NCBI GenBank assembly: GCA_016187925.1
Contig: JACPIS010000009.1
Span: 1 to 64,000 of the forward strand
Reading direction: 5' to 3'
Source: Opitutia bacterium
Lineage (GTDB): Bacteria; Verrucomicrobiota; Verrucomicrobiia; Opitutales; Opitutaceae
Length of the DNA stretch: 64,000 nucleotides
Numbering within the stretch: position 1 is the stretch's first letter; every line of letters starts with the position of its first letter. The notes under the pieces were generated by a model. It was not told where the DNA came from. It did no database searches and was given only the letters and a program-made list of their open reading frames with translations. Positions 17,014-25,126 of the stretch are shown here, one piece after another. Both the position numbers and the translations under genes were made by a program.

Positions 17014-17472
17014 TCATAAGTGTAACCCGTGATTTGCCCTTAACTCATCAACGTACGCCGCGATCACCACACCGACTACGCGCTCTCGACCCACTGGTGA
17101 CGGGTCTGGCCAGCGGAAGTCCAAGCCCTGGACGATGTAGTTGCCCATGCAGCGTCCGACGACAGCTCGAGTCATTCTGCGCCCAGCCTCCCCAAGATAC
17201 ACGATTGTTTGCCCGCTACGCAGATGCGCCCAGCGGAGCGGGAGAATCACGCATGACGTGCAATGCGGATATAAAGGAGCCATTGCATCCCCCAAGACTT
17301 GACAGGCAAGCCCACCGACTCTTTCTGCATGCCACTCAGCTGCTGGCCATCCCTGATTGCGCAACACTACCGTTGGGATCGGTGAGCGGAGGGATATTTG
17401 GGTGAACAACTTTTGCTCAGTTATGCCCCTCCTGCTCTCGTCGCCGTGATTCTGATAGGAGAAAAGACTCAT
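17014..17472 (-). CDS. Signal-peptidase-like paralogue lacking catalytic residues
   Basis: 152 residues, clearly paralogous to the protein at 15049: VGGLACQVLGDAMAPLYPH aligns with IGGLAFFGLGGSMSPLYGD, GQTIVYLGE with GMTVVYLKQ, and NYIVQGLDF with GYVVQGLAS. The expected nucleophile Ser is Ala63 and the expected His is Arg102, so it should not hydrolyse peptides. It also lacks the N-terminal membrane segment. It could bind the same ligand without cutting, or partner or antagonise the intact paralogue. Convergent with nothing; transcribed in the same direction as the LuxR gene. Confidence 0.6.
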   Translation of the reverse strand: MSLFSYQNHGDESRRGITEQKLFTQISLRSPIPTVVLRNQGWPAAEWHAERVGGLACQVLGDAMAPLYPHCTSCVILPLRWAHLRSGQTIVYLGEAGRRMTRAVVGRCMGNYIVQGLDFRWPDPSPVGRERVVGVVIAAYVDELRANHGLHL

Positions 17473-17542
17473 CTAAACGCCTTGATTCGCTGCAGCAACA
17501 CGGCTTCCTGAGAATTAGAGCATGACGTCGCGCTCGCCGGAC

Positions 17543-17731
17543 CTAATCATGTGGATCATGGTCGGACCTCTTCTCCGCCAAATACGCGATCGCGAGAACC
17601 AACAGCACCGTGGCTATCAAGCCCACCATCGCGGAGAAATCTTGCGCACTCAGTCCCGCTACACCGCTACTCCGGATTGGGATAGCGGCCATGATCGGCA
17701 CTCTGAATGACAGGGGTTCGAAAGTGAGCAT
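17543..17731 (-). CDS. Possible small single-pass membrane protein
   Basis: 62 residues or fewer, depending on start; a downstream Met (MAAIPIRS) gives about 49 residues. One strong transmembrane helix (VGLIATVLLVLAIAYLAE) is followed by a charged tail (KRSDHDPHD), which resembles a real small membrane protein, but there is no homology or ribosome-site support. Confidence 0.35.
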   Translation of the reverse strand: MLTFEPLSFRVPIMAAIPIRSSGVAGLSAQDFSAMVGLIATVLLVLAIAYLAEKRSDHDPHD

Positions 17732-18030
17732 AAATAGTGACGGACGATGCGCTCACCGCTATAGGTCAGGAGCACACGGTGTCTTGAGAAGACTGATAGC
17801 TTAGCCTATCCCGCGACAGATGGGCTATGCTCCCTTGGCAGCACATCGGGTCGACTGCCGGAACGTGTGATATCAATCGCCCATAGCATTTGGACTTTGG
17901 CGCAGCAGCGCAGGTAGGGACGGACCGCCGGGCCGTCCGCGAATGTCCTTATGGCGCGCCAAGCGGTCGCGCCCTACCTCGTCGAACCTGACCCGATAGT
18001 CTATTTCCTACGGGCGCTTGGTATGACTGA
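17732..18030. other. Gene-free stretch
   Basis: About 300 nt between the small membrane ORF and the 3' end of the rhombosortase. No convincing gene, repeat or palindromic site was seen. Confidence 0.4.
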
Positions 18031-18714
18031 TCAGGAAGCCCCAGCTGGCTTGCGCCGCCACTTGCGATACAGCGCCCAAGTCGACAATGCCGTCCCCCCC
18101 CCCGAAACATGCGCCATTGGCACGGGCCCAACATCCTGAAGATCGGAAGCGAGCAGCGCATTCCCGGTAATTAGCTCGCAGATAATTTTACCAGCGAGCA
18201 GGGTGAGAACAAGAAACCAAAACCACGACGACTCCCGACGACTACCACAAGAAAGCTGCCAGCACGAAAGCAGCACCAGCATCCCGGCGGCAAGTCCCGA
18301 CAAACCACGATAGGCGAGCAGGTCGGGCTGGACAAAATATAGCACCGCAGAGATCAACGGAGCGGAGAAAAAAAGATAGGCGCGAAACAGCCAAGGCTGG
18401 TTCCTCTCCAGCCAGACGCCGGTAGGCAAGAAAAGCAGCAAATTCCAGAAGAGATGGCTTGCGCCGAAGTGCGCGAGATGGTCCGTCCATGCACGCCATA
18501 GTTCCCCTCCCACCAACGCGTCCCGCCGGTATTCAAAAACAATCCCCAACGATGGCCACGCCCCTAGGGCCACCGCTCCAAGAGCTGACATGGCGGTCAG
18601 CCATGGTTGTCCAAATGGTGGACCGAAGTGCGCGGGGCACTTCGCGTGCGGAAACCTGGATCTGGAGCCAACGCGACTTTCAGTCGCCCTGATATCGCCG
18701 TTATCTGTCGCCAT
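18031..18714 (-). CDS. rrtA: Rhombosortase (rhomboid-family intramembrane serine protease)
   Basis: 227 residues, polytopic. It has the features of the rhombosortase branch of rhomboid proteases: GGELWRAWTDHLAHFGASH, then HLFWN in the second membrane region, nucleophile Ser139 in YRGLSGLAAG, a KIICELITG segment, and catalytic His202 in PVPMAHVSGG. Known rhombosortases process proteins carrying a C-terminal GlyGly-CTERM anchor, often exported by type II secretion. No GlyGly-CTERM tail is visible in the complete proteins of this window; the C-terminus of the giant protein is outside it. Two palindromic sites lie 95-160 nt upstream. Confidence 0.8.
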   Translation of the reverse strand: MATDNGDIRATESRVGSRSRFPHAKCPAHFGPPFGQPWLTAMSALGAVALGAWPSLGIVFEYRRDALVGGELWRAWTDHLAHFGASHLFWNLLLFLPTGVWLERNQPWLFRAYLFFSAPLISAVLYFVQPDLLAYRGLSGLAAGMLVLLSCWQLSCGSRRESSWFWFLVLTLLAGKIICELITGNALLASDLQDVGPVPMAHVSGGGTALSTWALYRKWRRKPAGAS

Positions 18715-18809
18715 AAATAATCAAAACATGAACCGCGGCACACATTGTGCGACATACGTGGCGTTTCATGGAAATTTCAAAAAGATAACCGGCTGGCGCA
18801 ATTTCAACA

Positions 18810-18825
18810 TGCTTCCTAGGGATAG
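18810..18825. promoter_or_regulatory. Degenerate palindromic site 5
   Basis: TGCTTCCTAGGGATAG, 11 of 16 matches, sharing its first 13 bases with site 2 (13184). It lies 95 nt upstream of the rhombosortase start and 34 nt from the perfect site 6. Confidence 0.5.
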
Positions 18826-18859
18826 GTATCAACCGGTAAATTAGGCCCTACAATTTCCC

Positions 18860-18875
18860 TACTCCCTAGGGAGTA
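18860..18875. promoter_or_regulatory. Perfect palindromic regulatory site 6
   Basis: TACTCCCTAGGGAGTA is a perfect 16-bp palindrome and serves as the reference for all other copies. Located between the divergent rhombosortase and hybrid kinase genes. A two-fold symmetric site fits a LuxR-type dimer. Confidence 0.8.
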
Positions 18876-19185
18876 TTAATCAAACCGACTGCCCCCAATA
18901 TCTTCGTTGAACGGCAAGACCGAAGGGCCCACGGATTTGTCGCCCCCACGAGCCATCGTGCTCAGAGAGTACTGAACTCAAATCACTGACACTGAAAACC
19001 CACAGTAATTCTCCGCTTACCAACCAACATGCCGTTTGCCCGTTTGATGCGCTGCTTGGCCACACATAACGCCAATATGTGCGAGATATCTCCCGCCAAT
19101 CTTTCCAAAATTTCACGCCTGCTATGGGGGGCAGTGAGGCGGATTACGGGTCATTCGCAATGAAACCGCCGATTGGCGTTATCCG

Positions 19186-21489
19186 ATGAACACATTGCTG
19201 GTGATGTGGTTGATTTTCGCTGCGGCGTGTGAAGCTGGGCTGGCATTGCTGGTTTGCCGGCGCTTGAACACCACAGGGGGGTTGCTGTTCGCCTTGGGCT
19301 TTCTCATCAACGCTCTCTGGTGTCTGACGTTCGCATTCGATCTGTGGCTCACTGACTCGAACACCAAGATATTGCTTTTGCAGATACGCTACGCGTTTCT
19401 GCCGTTCTCCACTCTGATCTGGCTCGAGGGCTGTTGTCGCTTCTCCACCGGAAAAGCATTCCTCTTTGGCTGGCGCCTCATGCTGGCCACAGCTCCCGCG
19501 GTGTTCACGGTCATCCTGACATGGGCCGGGCCGGATTTTGGATTTCATCCGTGGTTCCGGCATTCCTTTATTGCCAATCCCGATGCAGAGATCCCGTTTC
19601 TCAGATACTCGGCAGGGCCTTGGAACTACTGTTACTACGCCATCAACTATGCGATACTTTGCATTTCCATTGTAATTCTACTTCGCAATCGAAACGATAC
19701 GACTTGGAAGCGCACCTCGCACCTGCTGATGGCTGGCACCCTGGCTGCGGCCAGCATGACAGACATGCTCGGAGTGCTAGGCTTCACTCGACCAAGTGGA
19801 ATTGCCTATACGCCGCTCGCATTCCCGCTATTCAGCGGGACAATCGCTTGGGCCCTTTTACGCAAAAGCGTGATTGACTTAACACCGGTTGCACGGGCCA
19901 TGCTGATCGAATCGCTGCCGGATATACTCATTGTGATGAACGCCGCACGCGTGGTCATTGACATGAACAAGAGCGCCCGGGAAGCCCTCGGCATCTGCAA
20001 AGTCTCCGAATATTATCTGCAACCAGCGGTCCAGGTGTTGGGCAATTGGCCTGAATTGCTTTCCTGCTACAAATCCCGGGTTACCAAAGCAGATATCTTC
20101 CACGGTCAAGAGAGTTTCGAGTACCTGAGCACACCCGTGCTCACGGGCCGCGAAAATGAGCCAAGCGCCACTATCCTGCAGGTGCGGAATGTGACTATGC
20201 GCGTCCGCTACGAACGCGAACTTGCCTATGCAAAGCACGTCGCCGAAGGAGCGAACGAAGCGCAAAAGCGCTTTCTGGCGATCATGAGCCATGAGATTCG
20301 CACCCCCATGAACGCAGTACTCGGTTTCGCGCATCTGCTCAGGGAGACTCCGCTGGAATTGCATCAAAAACAGTATATCGACAGCCTGTCACAATACTCC
20401 CAAGCCCTGTTGGTCGTCATCGACGATCTATTGGATTACACTAAAATCACGACGGGCCGGCTGGTACTGGAAGAGGTCGCATTCGATATCTCTCAGCTCG
20501 TCGGGGATCTGTGTCGCGTTTTGTCTCCGCTGGCCAAACAAAAGGGCTTGGTCTTTCGATACGACGTTGCGGTCGGCACACCCATGCTTCTCCTAGGTGA
20601 CCCGGTACGAATTGGTCAAATTATCACGAATCTTGCAGGGAATGCCTTGAAGTTCACCCATAAAGGCGAAGTGGTCCTCCAGGTGTCCTATTCTGCGCCG
20701 CCCGATGCCTCTCCAGGAACCTTGACGATCACAGTGCAAGACTCGGGCATTGGCCTGTCGAAGACGGAATTGGCCGGCTTGTTCCGCCCTTACACGCAGG
20801 CCAATTCTTCGATACATCGAGCCTACGGCGGGAGCGGCTTGGGATTGTCTATCGTCAAAGGACTTTGCGAACTCATGAACGGCAGTGTCACGGTAAACAG
20901 CGAGCAGGGACAGGGGGCGCTTTTCACCGCCGTAGTGAAGATCGCGCGCGCCCAGTGTACCAACTTGCATCCCGAGGTACTGACGCATCCCTGCCGAATC
21001 CCGCCCCTGAATATCCTTGTGTTTGAAGACGATCGCGGGATCCAAGACTTGCTCCGCGCCATCCTCGAGCAAGACGAGCATCGAGTGTGCTTTGTGACCC
21101 ACAGCCTGGCGGGTTTGTCGATTTTAAACCGGGAAAACTTCGATGTGATACTGTTGGACATATTCATGCCAGGGTTGGATGGCATTGAGACTGCTCGCCA
21201 GATTCGCGAACTGCCCATCGCGAATGCAAACAAGCCTTATATCATCGGGCTCACGGGGTGCCAAGAGCCCAGTCTGAAGACTAAATGCCTCGCTGCCGGC
21301 ATGGATGATTTTCTTCTTAAGCCGGTGGGCGTGGTAACACTTCGCATGGCCCTAATGCGCGCCTGTCCGCGGGCCAGGGGGCGGCTATCTGCGGCTAAGG
21401 ACAATTTGGCCTCTCGGACCCCTTGTCTTTTTCTGCAATCCCCCAAGGGCGGATGCACGCTGATCTCCATTGCCTCCAAGAGTAATTAG
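19186..21489 (+). CDS. Hybrid sensor histidine kinase with seven-helix N-terminal sensor
   Basis: 767 residues. About 1-225 form seven or so membrane helices of the 7TM histidine-kinase sensor type. A short PAS-like part (about 235-350) follows, then HisKA with His369 in IMSHEIRTPMNAVLG, HATPase with NLAGNALKF, DSGIGLS and GGSGLGLSIVK, and a C-terminal receiver (about 607-730) with Asp in DVILLDIFMPGLDG and Lys in FLLKP. It would sense a membrane or periplasmic signal and phosphorylate its own receiver or a partner such as the receiver at 13435 or the LuxR regulator. The stop codon falls inside TAATTAG at the left edge of an IS element; the same stop would be restored without the insertion. 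Confidence 0.93.
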   Translation: MNTLLVMWLIFAAACEAGLALLVCRRLNTTGGLLFALGFLINALWCLTFAFDLWLTDSNTKILLLQIRYAFLPFSTLIWLEGCCRFSTGKAFLFGWRLMLATAPAVFTVILTWAGPDFGFHPWFRHSFIANPDAEIPFLRYSAGPWNYCYYAINYAILCISIVILLRNRNDTTWKRTSHLLMAGTLAAASMTDMLGVLGFTRPSGIAYTPLAFPLFSGTIAWALLRKSVIDLTPVARAMLIESLPDILIVMNAARVVIDMNKSAREALGICKVSEYYLQPAVQVLGNWPELLSCYKSRVTKADIFHGQESFEYLSTPVLTGRENEPSATILQVRNVTMRVRYERELAYAKHVAEGANEAQKRFLAIMSHEIRTPMNAVLGFAHLLRETPLELHQKQYIDSLSQYSQALLVVIDDLLDYTKITTGRLVLEEVAFDISQLVGDLCRVLSPLAKQKGLVFRYDVAVGTPMLLLGDPVRIGQIITNLAGNALKFTHKGEVVLQVSYSAPPDASPGTLTITVQDSGIGLSKTELAGLFRPYTQANSSIHRAYGGSGLGLSIVKGLCELMNGSVTVNSEQGQGALFTAVVKIARAQCTNLHPEVLTHPCRIPPLNILVFEDDRGIQDLLRAILEQDEHRVCFVTHSLAGLSILNRENFDVILLDIFMPGLDGIETARQIRELPIANANKPYIIGLTGCQEPSLKTKCLAAGMDDFLLKPVGVVTLRMALMRACPRARGRLSAAKDNLASRTPCLFLQSPKGGCTLISIASKSN

Positions 21490-22950
21490 TCGGTCCTGAA
21501 ATAATCGCATCCTATTGCTGAGTAATAGCTTGAGATTTACCAATCGGTGTTCATTTTCCCGGAAACCTTCCACGCAAGATCGTAAATCCGGGAAAACCGA
21601 TGAAGCCCAAAGCCCTGGTCCACCAAGCGCAGCGTGAACTTTTCCGGGTCGAGTTGGAGCACCTCGTGGATGCCGGGCATCCGCTGGTGAAACTGGGTCG
21701 GCAAATTGACTGGGCGGTTTTCGCGGATCGGTTGGGCCAGACGTATGCGGCCGCGAACGGTGCGCCCGGCGTGCGCACGCGTTTGCTGGTGGCGTTGCAC
21801 TATCTCAAGTATCAGCACGACCTCAGCGATGAGGCGGTGGTGCAGCAGTGGGTCGAGAATCCCTATTGGCAGCACTTCAGCGGCGAACAATTTTTCCAGC
21901 ACGAGATGCCGATTGATCCGTCGAGCATGACGCGGTGGCGTCAGCGCCTCGGTGAAGCCGGCGCGGAAGCGATGCTCAAGGAGACGATCCAGACCGGACT
22001 GCGGATGAAGGTGATTACGCCGACGCAGCTCAAGCGGGTGAACGTCGATACCACGGTGCAGACCAAGGCCGTGCGCTACCCGACGGACGCCCGGCTCTAC
22101 AATCGGGCGCGGGAGCGCCTGGTCAAAGTGGCGCGCGAGCGCGGGCTGCAGATCAAGCAGAGTTACGAACGAGTCGGTCCACGATTGCTGATGCAGTAAA
22201 GTCGCTACGCCCACGCCCGGCAGATGAAACGGGCCCGGGCCTGCACCCGCAAACTGCGCACCAACCTCGGCCGGGTGATCCGCGAGATCCTCCGTCAGGG
22301 CGGCGCCCTCCAGCGACTCTTGGCGACCGCGCAACGCATCCACGCGCAGCAACCCACCGACAAAAACAAAGTTTACAGCGTGCATGAACCCGAGGTTTGC
22401 TGCATCGCCAAGGGCAAGGCCGGCAAAAAATACGAGTTTGGCAACAAGGCGAGTGTCGCGACGACCAGCCGGGGCGGCTGGTTGCTCGGCGCCCTGAGCC
22501 AGCCGGGCAATCCTTACGACGGGCACACCCTCGATGATCAACTCGCGCAAGTGCTTCGGCTCGTCGGCGAGAAAAGCCCACCAGCAGCGGAAGCGCACGT
22601 CGACATGGGCTATCGCGGTCACAATCACTCTGGCCCCGAGACGATCCATGTCGACAAACGCCGCCGGGGCTCGACCCCGCGGCCGCTCTGGCGGTGGATG
22701 AAACGCCGGGCCGCAGTCGAACCCACCATCGGTCACCTCAAGAGCGAACACCGCCTCGAACGCAACCGCCTCAAAGGCTCGCTCGGTGATGCCATCAACG
22801 CCATCCTCAGCGCCGCGGCCATGAACCTTCAGAAGCTCCAGGGCTTCTTTTGGCACTTTGGGCTACGCTTCCTTCATCAGCTCAGTTCCACTCTCGTTGC
22901 GCGTCCCTCTTTTGGTCTCAGCCCGTATAACGGGCTTTTTCAGGACCGAC
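21489..22950 (+). mobile_element. IS5-family insertion sequence
   Basis: About 1462 bp bounded by perfect 13-bp inverted ends, GTCGGTCCTGAAA at 21489-21501 and its complement at 22938-22950. TAATTA flanks it on both sides (21483-21488 and 22951-22956); because TAATTA is itself palindromic the exact duplication length is ambiguous. It contains one IS5-type transposase frame broken by a stop codon. Inserted precisely at the end of the kinase gene. Confidence 0.85.
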
Positions 22951-23012
22951 TAATTAGTGGCCGGGTCGGGTTGATATTCCCCCAAGGGAGCATGGTCGGT
23001 CGAGTTCCGTAG
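21600..23012 (+). pseudogene. IS5-family DDE transposase interrupted by an in-frame stop
   Basis: The frame runs from MKPKALVHQ to about 23012. It shows the IS5-type N-terminal block (LSDEAVVQQWVENPYWQHF), the first catalytic Asp in RVNVDTTVQTKA, PTDARLYNRAR, PEVCCIAKGKAGKKYEFG, GNPYDGHTL, the second Asp in HVDMGYRGHNH and the Glu in AAVEPTIGHLKSEHRL. A TAA at 22197-22199 interrupts it after LLMQ; the downstream half (22200 on) continues in the same frame with SRYAHARQMKRAR, as in intact relatives. A single C-to-T change of CAA would explain it. The last 20 codons run past the right inverted end into flanking DNA. Probably inactive unless suppressed. Confidence 0.85.
22977..22992. promoter_or_regulatory. 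Palindromic regulatory site 7
   Basis: TTCCCCCAAGGGAGCA, 12 of 16 matches, 26 nt beyond the right end of the IS and 52 nt upstream of the TTG start of the membrane-protein gene at 23045. Confidence 0.5.
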
Positions 23013-23044
23013 GGGTAGGCTAACAACGTTTTTAGCCCCCCCTC

Positions 23045-23434
23045 TTGCCTCACCTCCCTCCATCGACCACATCTTCTCCACCGACCGTCGACAACAACTG
23101 GCGGTTCAGTGCCCCCGTCGTCCTCGCGATAAGTCTGTTCGTAACCTACGCCTCCTGCATGGGTCGCTTTGCATGGGCTTGCTTGGGGTTGTTTTGGCTC
23201 ACCTTATTCATTGGCATGCTGATCCAATTCAAGCGTGCACCCGTGGGCTACGAGGACGAAAGAGGGTTTCATTACGGAATCGAATCGCTGTCCCCGGCGC
23301 TTCGGCGGACGATCCTGGGCCAGTCCCCCATTCAGATTAGCGACAAGCGACATACGCCGAGCGAAACGCCATTGCCATGCTCCGCCAAGCCCAATGAGCA
23401 CGACGTCTTCGAATCTGGCGCCCCAAAGGTCTGA
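23045..23434 (+). CDS. Small membrane hypothetical protein
   Basis: 129 residues if the TTG at 23045 is used. Two adjacent hydrophobic helices (about 26-60: VVLAISLFVTYAS, LGLFWLTLFIGMLI) precede a hydrophilic tail. No family recognised. A palindromic site 52 nt upstream, the same spacing as for the PEP-CTERM gene, supports a real transcription unit. Confidence 0.45.
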   Translation: MPHLPPSTTSSPPTVDNNWRFSAPVVLAISLFVTYASCMGRFAWACLGLFWLTLFIGMLIQFKRAPVGYEDERGFHYGIESLSPALRRTILGQSPIQISDKRHTPSETPLPCSAKPNEHDVFESGAPKV

Positions 23435-23445
23435 TCGGGCTGCAT

Positions 23446-23955
23446 TCAACGGTTCGCCCGCTTCCCTCTGCAAACTCTTGCGGACGTTTTCTCACTGCAT
23501 TTACGGACGGACACGGACCTGCGGGACAGCAAACTTCCATAGCAAGCGTTTCCTGCCTCCTTCCGGGTCGTCTTCGCCAAACGCAGCACTTCGTTCGCCA
23601 ACACTCCCAATAAGACGCCCTGCGGCTTGTCGCTGAAGCGAAGCAACAGCGCCAAGGGGGTGACCGCCGGTTTATCAAAGCATCTGGCCACCCGCCCGCA
23701 CGCTTCCTCGCGTTGTTTTCGCCGGGTATGCACGACCTGCATTTGCTCGGAAATGGCCACAAGCAAGCCGTCCTGTGTCGCCCCATGGTTGGCTATTGTG
23801 CGAAGTCGACCGAACATTTCGTGCAACTGGCTGTACGCAGCTATCTCCGCTCTGTAGCACGCTATCAATTGCATCCAGACCAGATTCGCGCCACCATCCC
23901 CTAAAGGGCAAGTGCCAGGAGGATTCGTCCTAGAAGGCGGCATATTGAAAATCAT
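23446..23955 (-). CDS. Helical hypothetical protein
   Basis: About 169 residues from MIFNMPPS (a Met at 23943 or 23979 is also possible). Mostly helical, with YRAEIAAYSQLHEMFGRL and RRKQREEACGRV-like segments, superficially reminiscent of FlgN-type export chaperones, but the C-terminal third is basic and unlike them. No flagellar genes are nearby. A palindromic site (23979-23994) lies directly upstream. Function unknown. Confidence 0.4.
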   Translation of the reverse strand: MIFNMPPSRTNPPGTCPLGDGGANLVWMQLIACYRAEIAAYSQLHEMFGRLRTIANHGATQDGLLVAISEQMQVVHTRRKQREEACGRVARCFDKPAVTPLALLLRFSDKPQGVLLGVLANEVLRLAKTTRKEAGNACYGSLLSRRSVSVRKCSEKTSARVCRGKRANR

Positions 23956-23978
23956 AAACGAGGTGCGTGGAGCCGCCA

Positions 23979-23994
23979 TACTACCTTGGGAGAG
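23979..23994. promoter_or_regulatory. Palindromic regulatory site 8
   Basis: TACTACCTTGGGAGAG, 12 of 16 matches. Located just upstream of the leftward helical hypothetical gene and 40 nt from site 9, forming a divergent pair. Confidence 0.45.
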
Positions 23995-24033
23995 CACAGC
24001 ATCCTTTGCTGGGATTTTACATCCGCTATGCCA

Positions 24034-24049
24034 TGGCCCCAAGGGAGTA
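24034..24049. promoter_or_regulatory. Palindromic regulatory site 9 (upstream of FecR gene)
   Basis: TGGCCCCAAGGGAGTA, 12 of 16 matches with an intact right half-site, 92 nt upstream of the FecR-domain gene. Confidence 0.5.
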
Positions 24050-24141
24050 TGCCCAAAGTAGCTCCGAACAGATAGGGTCTGCTCAAGCCTGCGCCCCCAT
24101 GCGCTTCAAGCATGGGAGTCGCTGGGTATTGAGCAACTCCC

Positions 24142-24972
24142 ATGATGATTCGCCTACACCGATTATCTTTTGCCCGAGTACTACCCGCCATCCTGTGCAC
24201 CTTGCTTTCAGCAGCAGAGTTCCCCAACCAGTCACCGCAAATGAACCCTCGAAACGGGCTTGCCCGTCTCGATCCTCCTGTCCCCAAATTCCACCTGACG
24301 TCTGCTTATGGAGAGGCCGAGGTCACTCAAGGTGAGCGCACTCGTCGCTTGGAATTTCGCGACACCGCTGCGGCACGGGACGCGACATTCCGAACCAAGG
24401 CAGGAACGGAAATCAGTCTGGCCTTTTCCAACGGGGCGATCATCGCACTCGCTGACGAAAGCAACATTCATATCGACGATTTCACACAGGACACAAGCGC
24501 CCGACAAGAGTCTGACGTCGAGGCAGAACTGGCCGCGTCGCGCTTACAGATCCGCCTCAAACATGGGCGTGTTGCCTTTGCCGCTTCGGCCGGTCAAAGT
24601 TCTTTAGTCAGCGAGTTCGGCACGGTACGGATGCATGGAGGCCGCGTAACGATGGAAGTCGGCCTGCAGGGAATGAACGTCTCCATATTCTCGGGCGAAG
24701 CACTCGTTACTGTCGGCTTGAATGGGATGGGAGCAGTGGTGCGCGCGGGAGAGCAAGCCAAACTGCTACCCGGCGAACCTATGACCATCGGCCCCATCCC
24801 CTCTGAGGGGAAAAATCGGGACGCAAAGTTGATGGCGCTTGTGGAGCAGGCAGCAAACGCCGTTGTTTTCGAGCAAACAGGACGCGGGGGCGATTGGGAG
24901 TTTGTGCCGCACCCCCTAACTTCCGCCAACCCGCCCAGCTCACTTGTAATCAGTCCGGACCGACTTCAATAG
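24142..24972 (+). CDS. Exported FecR-domain protein
   Basis: 276 residues. Signal peptide at about 1-25 (RVLPAILCTLLSAAEF). Residues about 60-215 form a FecR-like beta domain: an FRTKAGTEISLAFSNGAIIAL strand pair, a central ASRLQIRLKHGRVAFA, SEFGTVRMHGGRVTMEV and SIFSGEALVTV, ending in VRAGEQAKLLPGE. FecR domains of this type occur in exported proteins that decorate the envelope, often near PEP-CTERM genes; the sigma-regulating FecR of E. coli is a different context and no ECF sigma gene is adjacent. Its own palindromic site precedes it, and the PEP-CTERM gene follows. Confidence 0.8.
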   Translation: MMIRLHRLSFARVLPAILCTLLSAAEFPNQSPQMNPRNGLARLDPPVPKFHLTSAYGEAEVTQGERTRRLEFRDTAAARDATFRTKAGTEISLAFSNGAIIALADESNIHIDDFTQDTSARQESDVEAELAASRLQIRLKHGRVAFAASAGQSSLVSEFGTVRMHGGRVTMEVGLQGMNVSIFSGEALVTVGLNGMGAVVRAGEQAKLLPGEPMTIGPIPSEGKNRDAKLMALVEQAANAVVFEQTGRGGDWEFVPHPLTSANPPSSLVISPDRLQ

Positions 24973-25060
24973 CGCGCCTTGGACTGCACGCACCGAAAGA
25001 TTCGCGTAGATCCCAGCCACCGCGGAATATTCGGCCTCTCCTCAAGGTTCATATTATCCA

Positions 25061-25076
25061 TTATCCCATGGGAGCA
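25061..25076. promoter_or_regulatory. Palindromic regulatory site 10 (upstream of PEP-CTERM gene)
   Basis: TTATCCCATGGGAGCA, 11 of 16 matches with AT at the centre, 50 nt upstream of the GTG start of the PEP-CTERM protein. Confidence 0.45.
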
Positions 25077-25126
25077 TACCCTCGAATAACAACTGCGGGT
25101 AGATTGTCTTCTAGAGACACCACCCT

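Larger units (their letters stand above)
18715..19185. other. Control region between rhombosortase and hybrid kinase
   Basis: 471 nt with two palindromic sites (18810-18825, 18860-18875). A 78-codon leftward frame at 18880-19116 is present, but its composition is not convincing. The region probably serves the leftward rhombosortase and possibly the rightward kinase, which starts 310 nt from the perfect site. Confidence 0.5.

Noticed and set aside
17951-18139. A 62-codon + strand ORF
   Set aside because: Antisense to the 3' end of the rhombosortase, no support.
18880-19116. A 78-codon leftward ORF beside the perfect palindrome
   Set aside because: No homology, odd composition and no start support; left out as a gene.
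21537-22856. A 439-codon leftward frame in the IS
   Set aside because: Antisense to the transposase; the transposase motifs are on the + strand.
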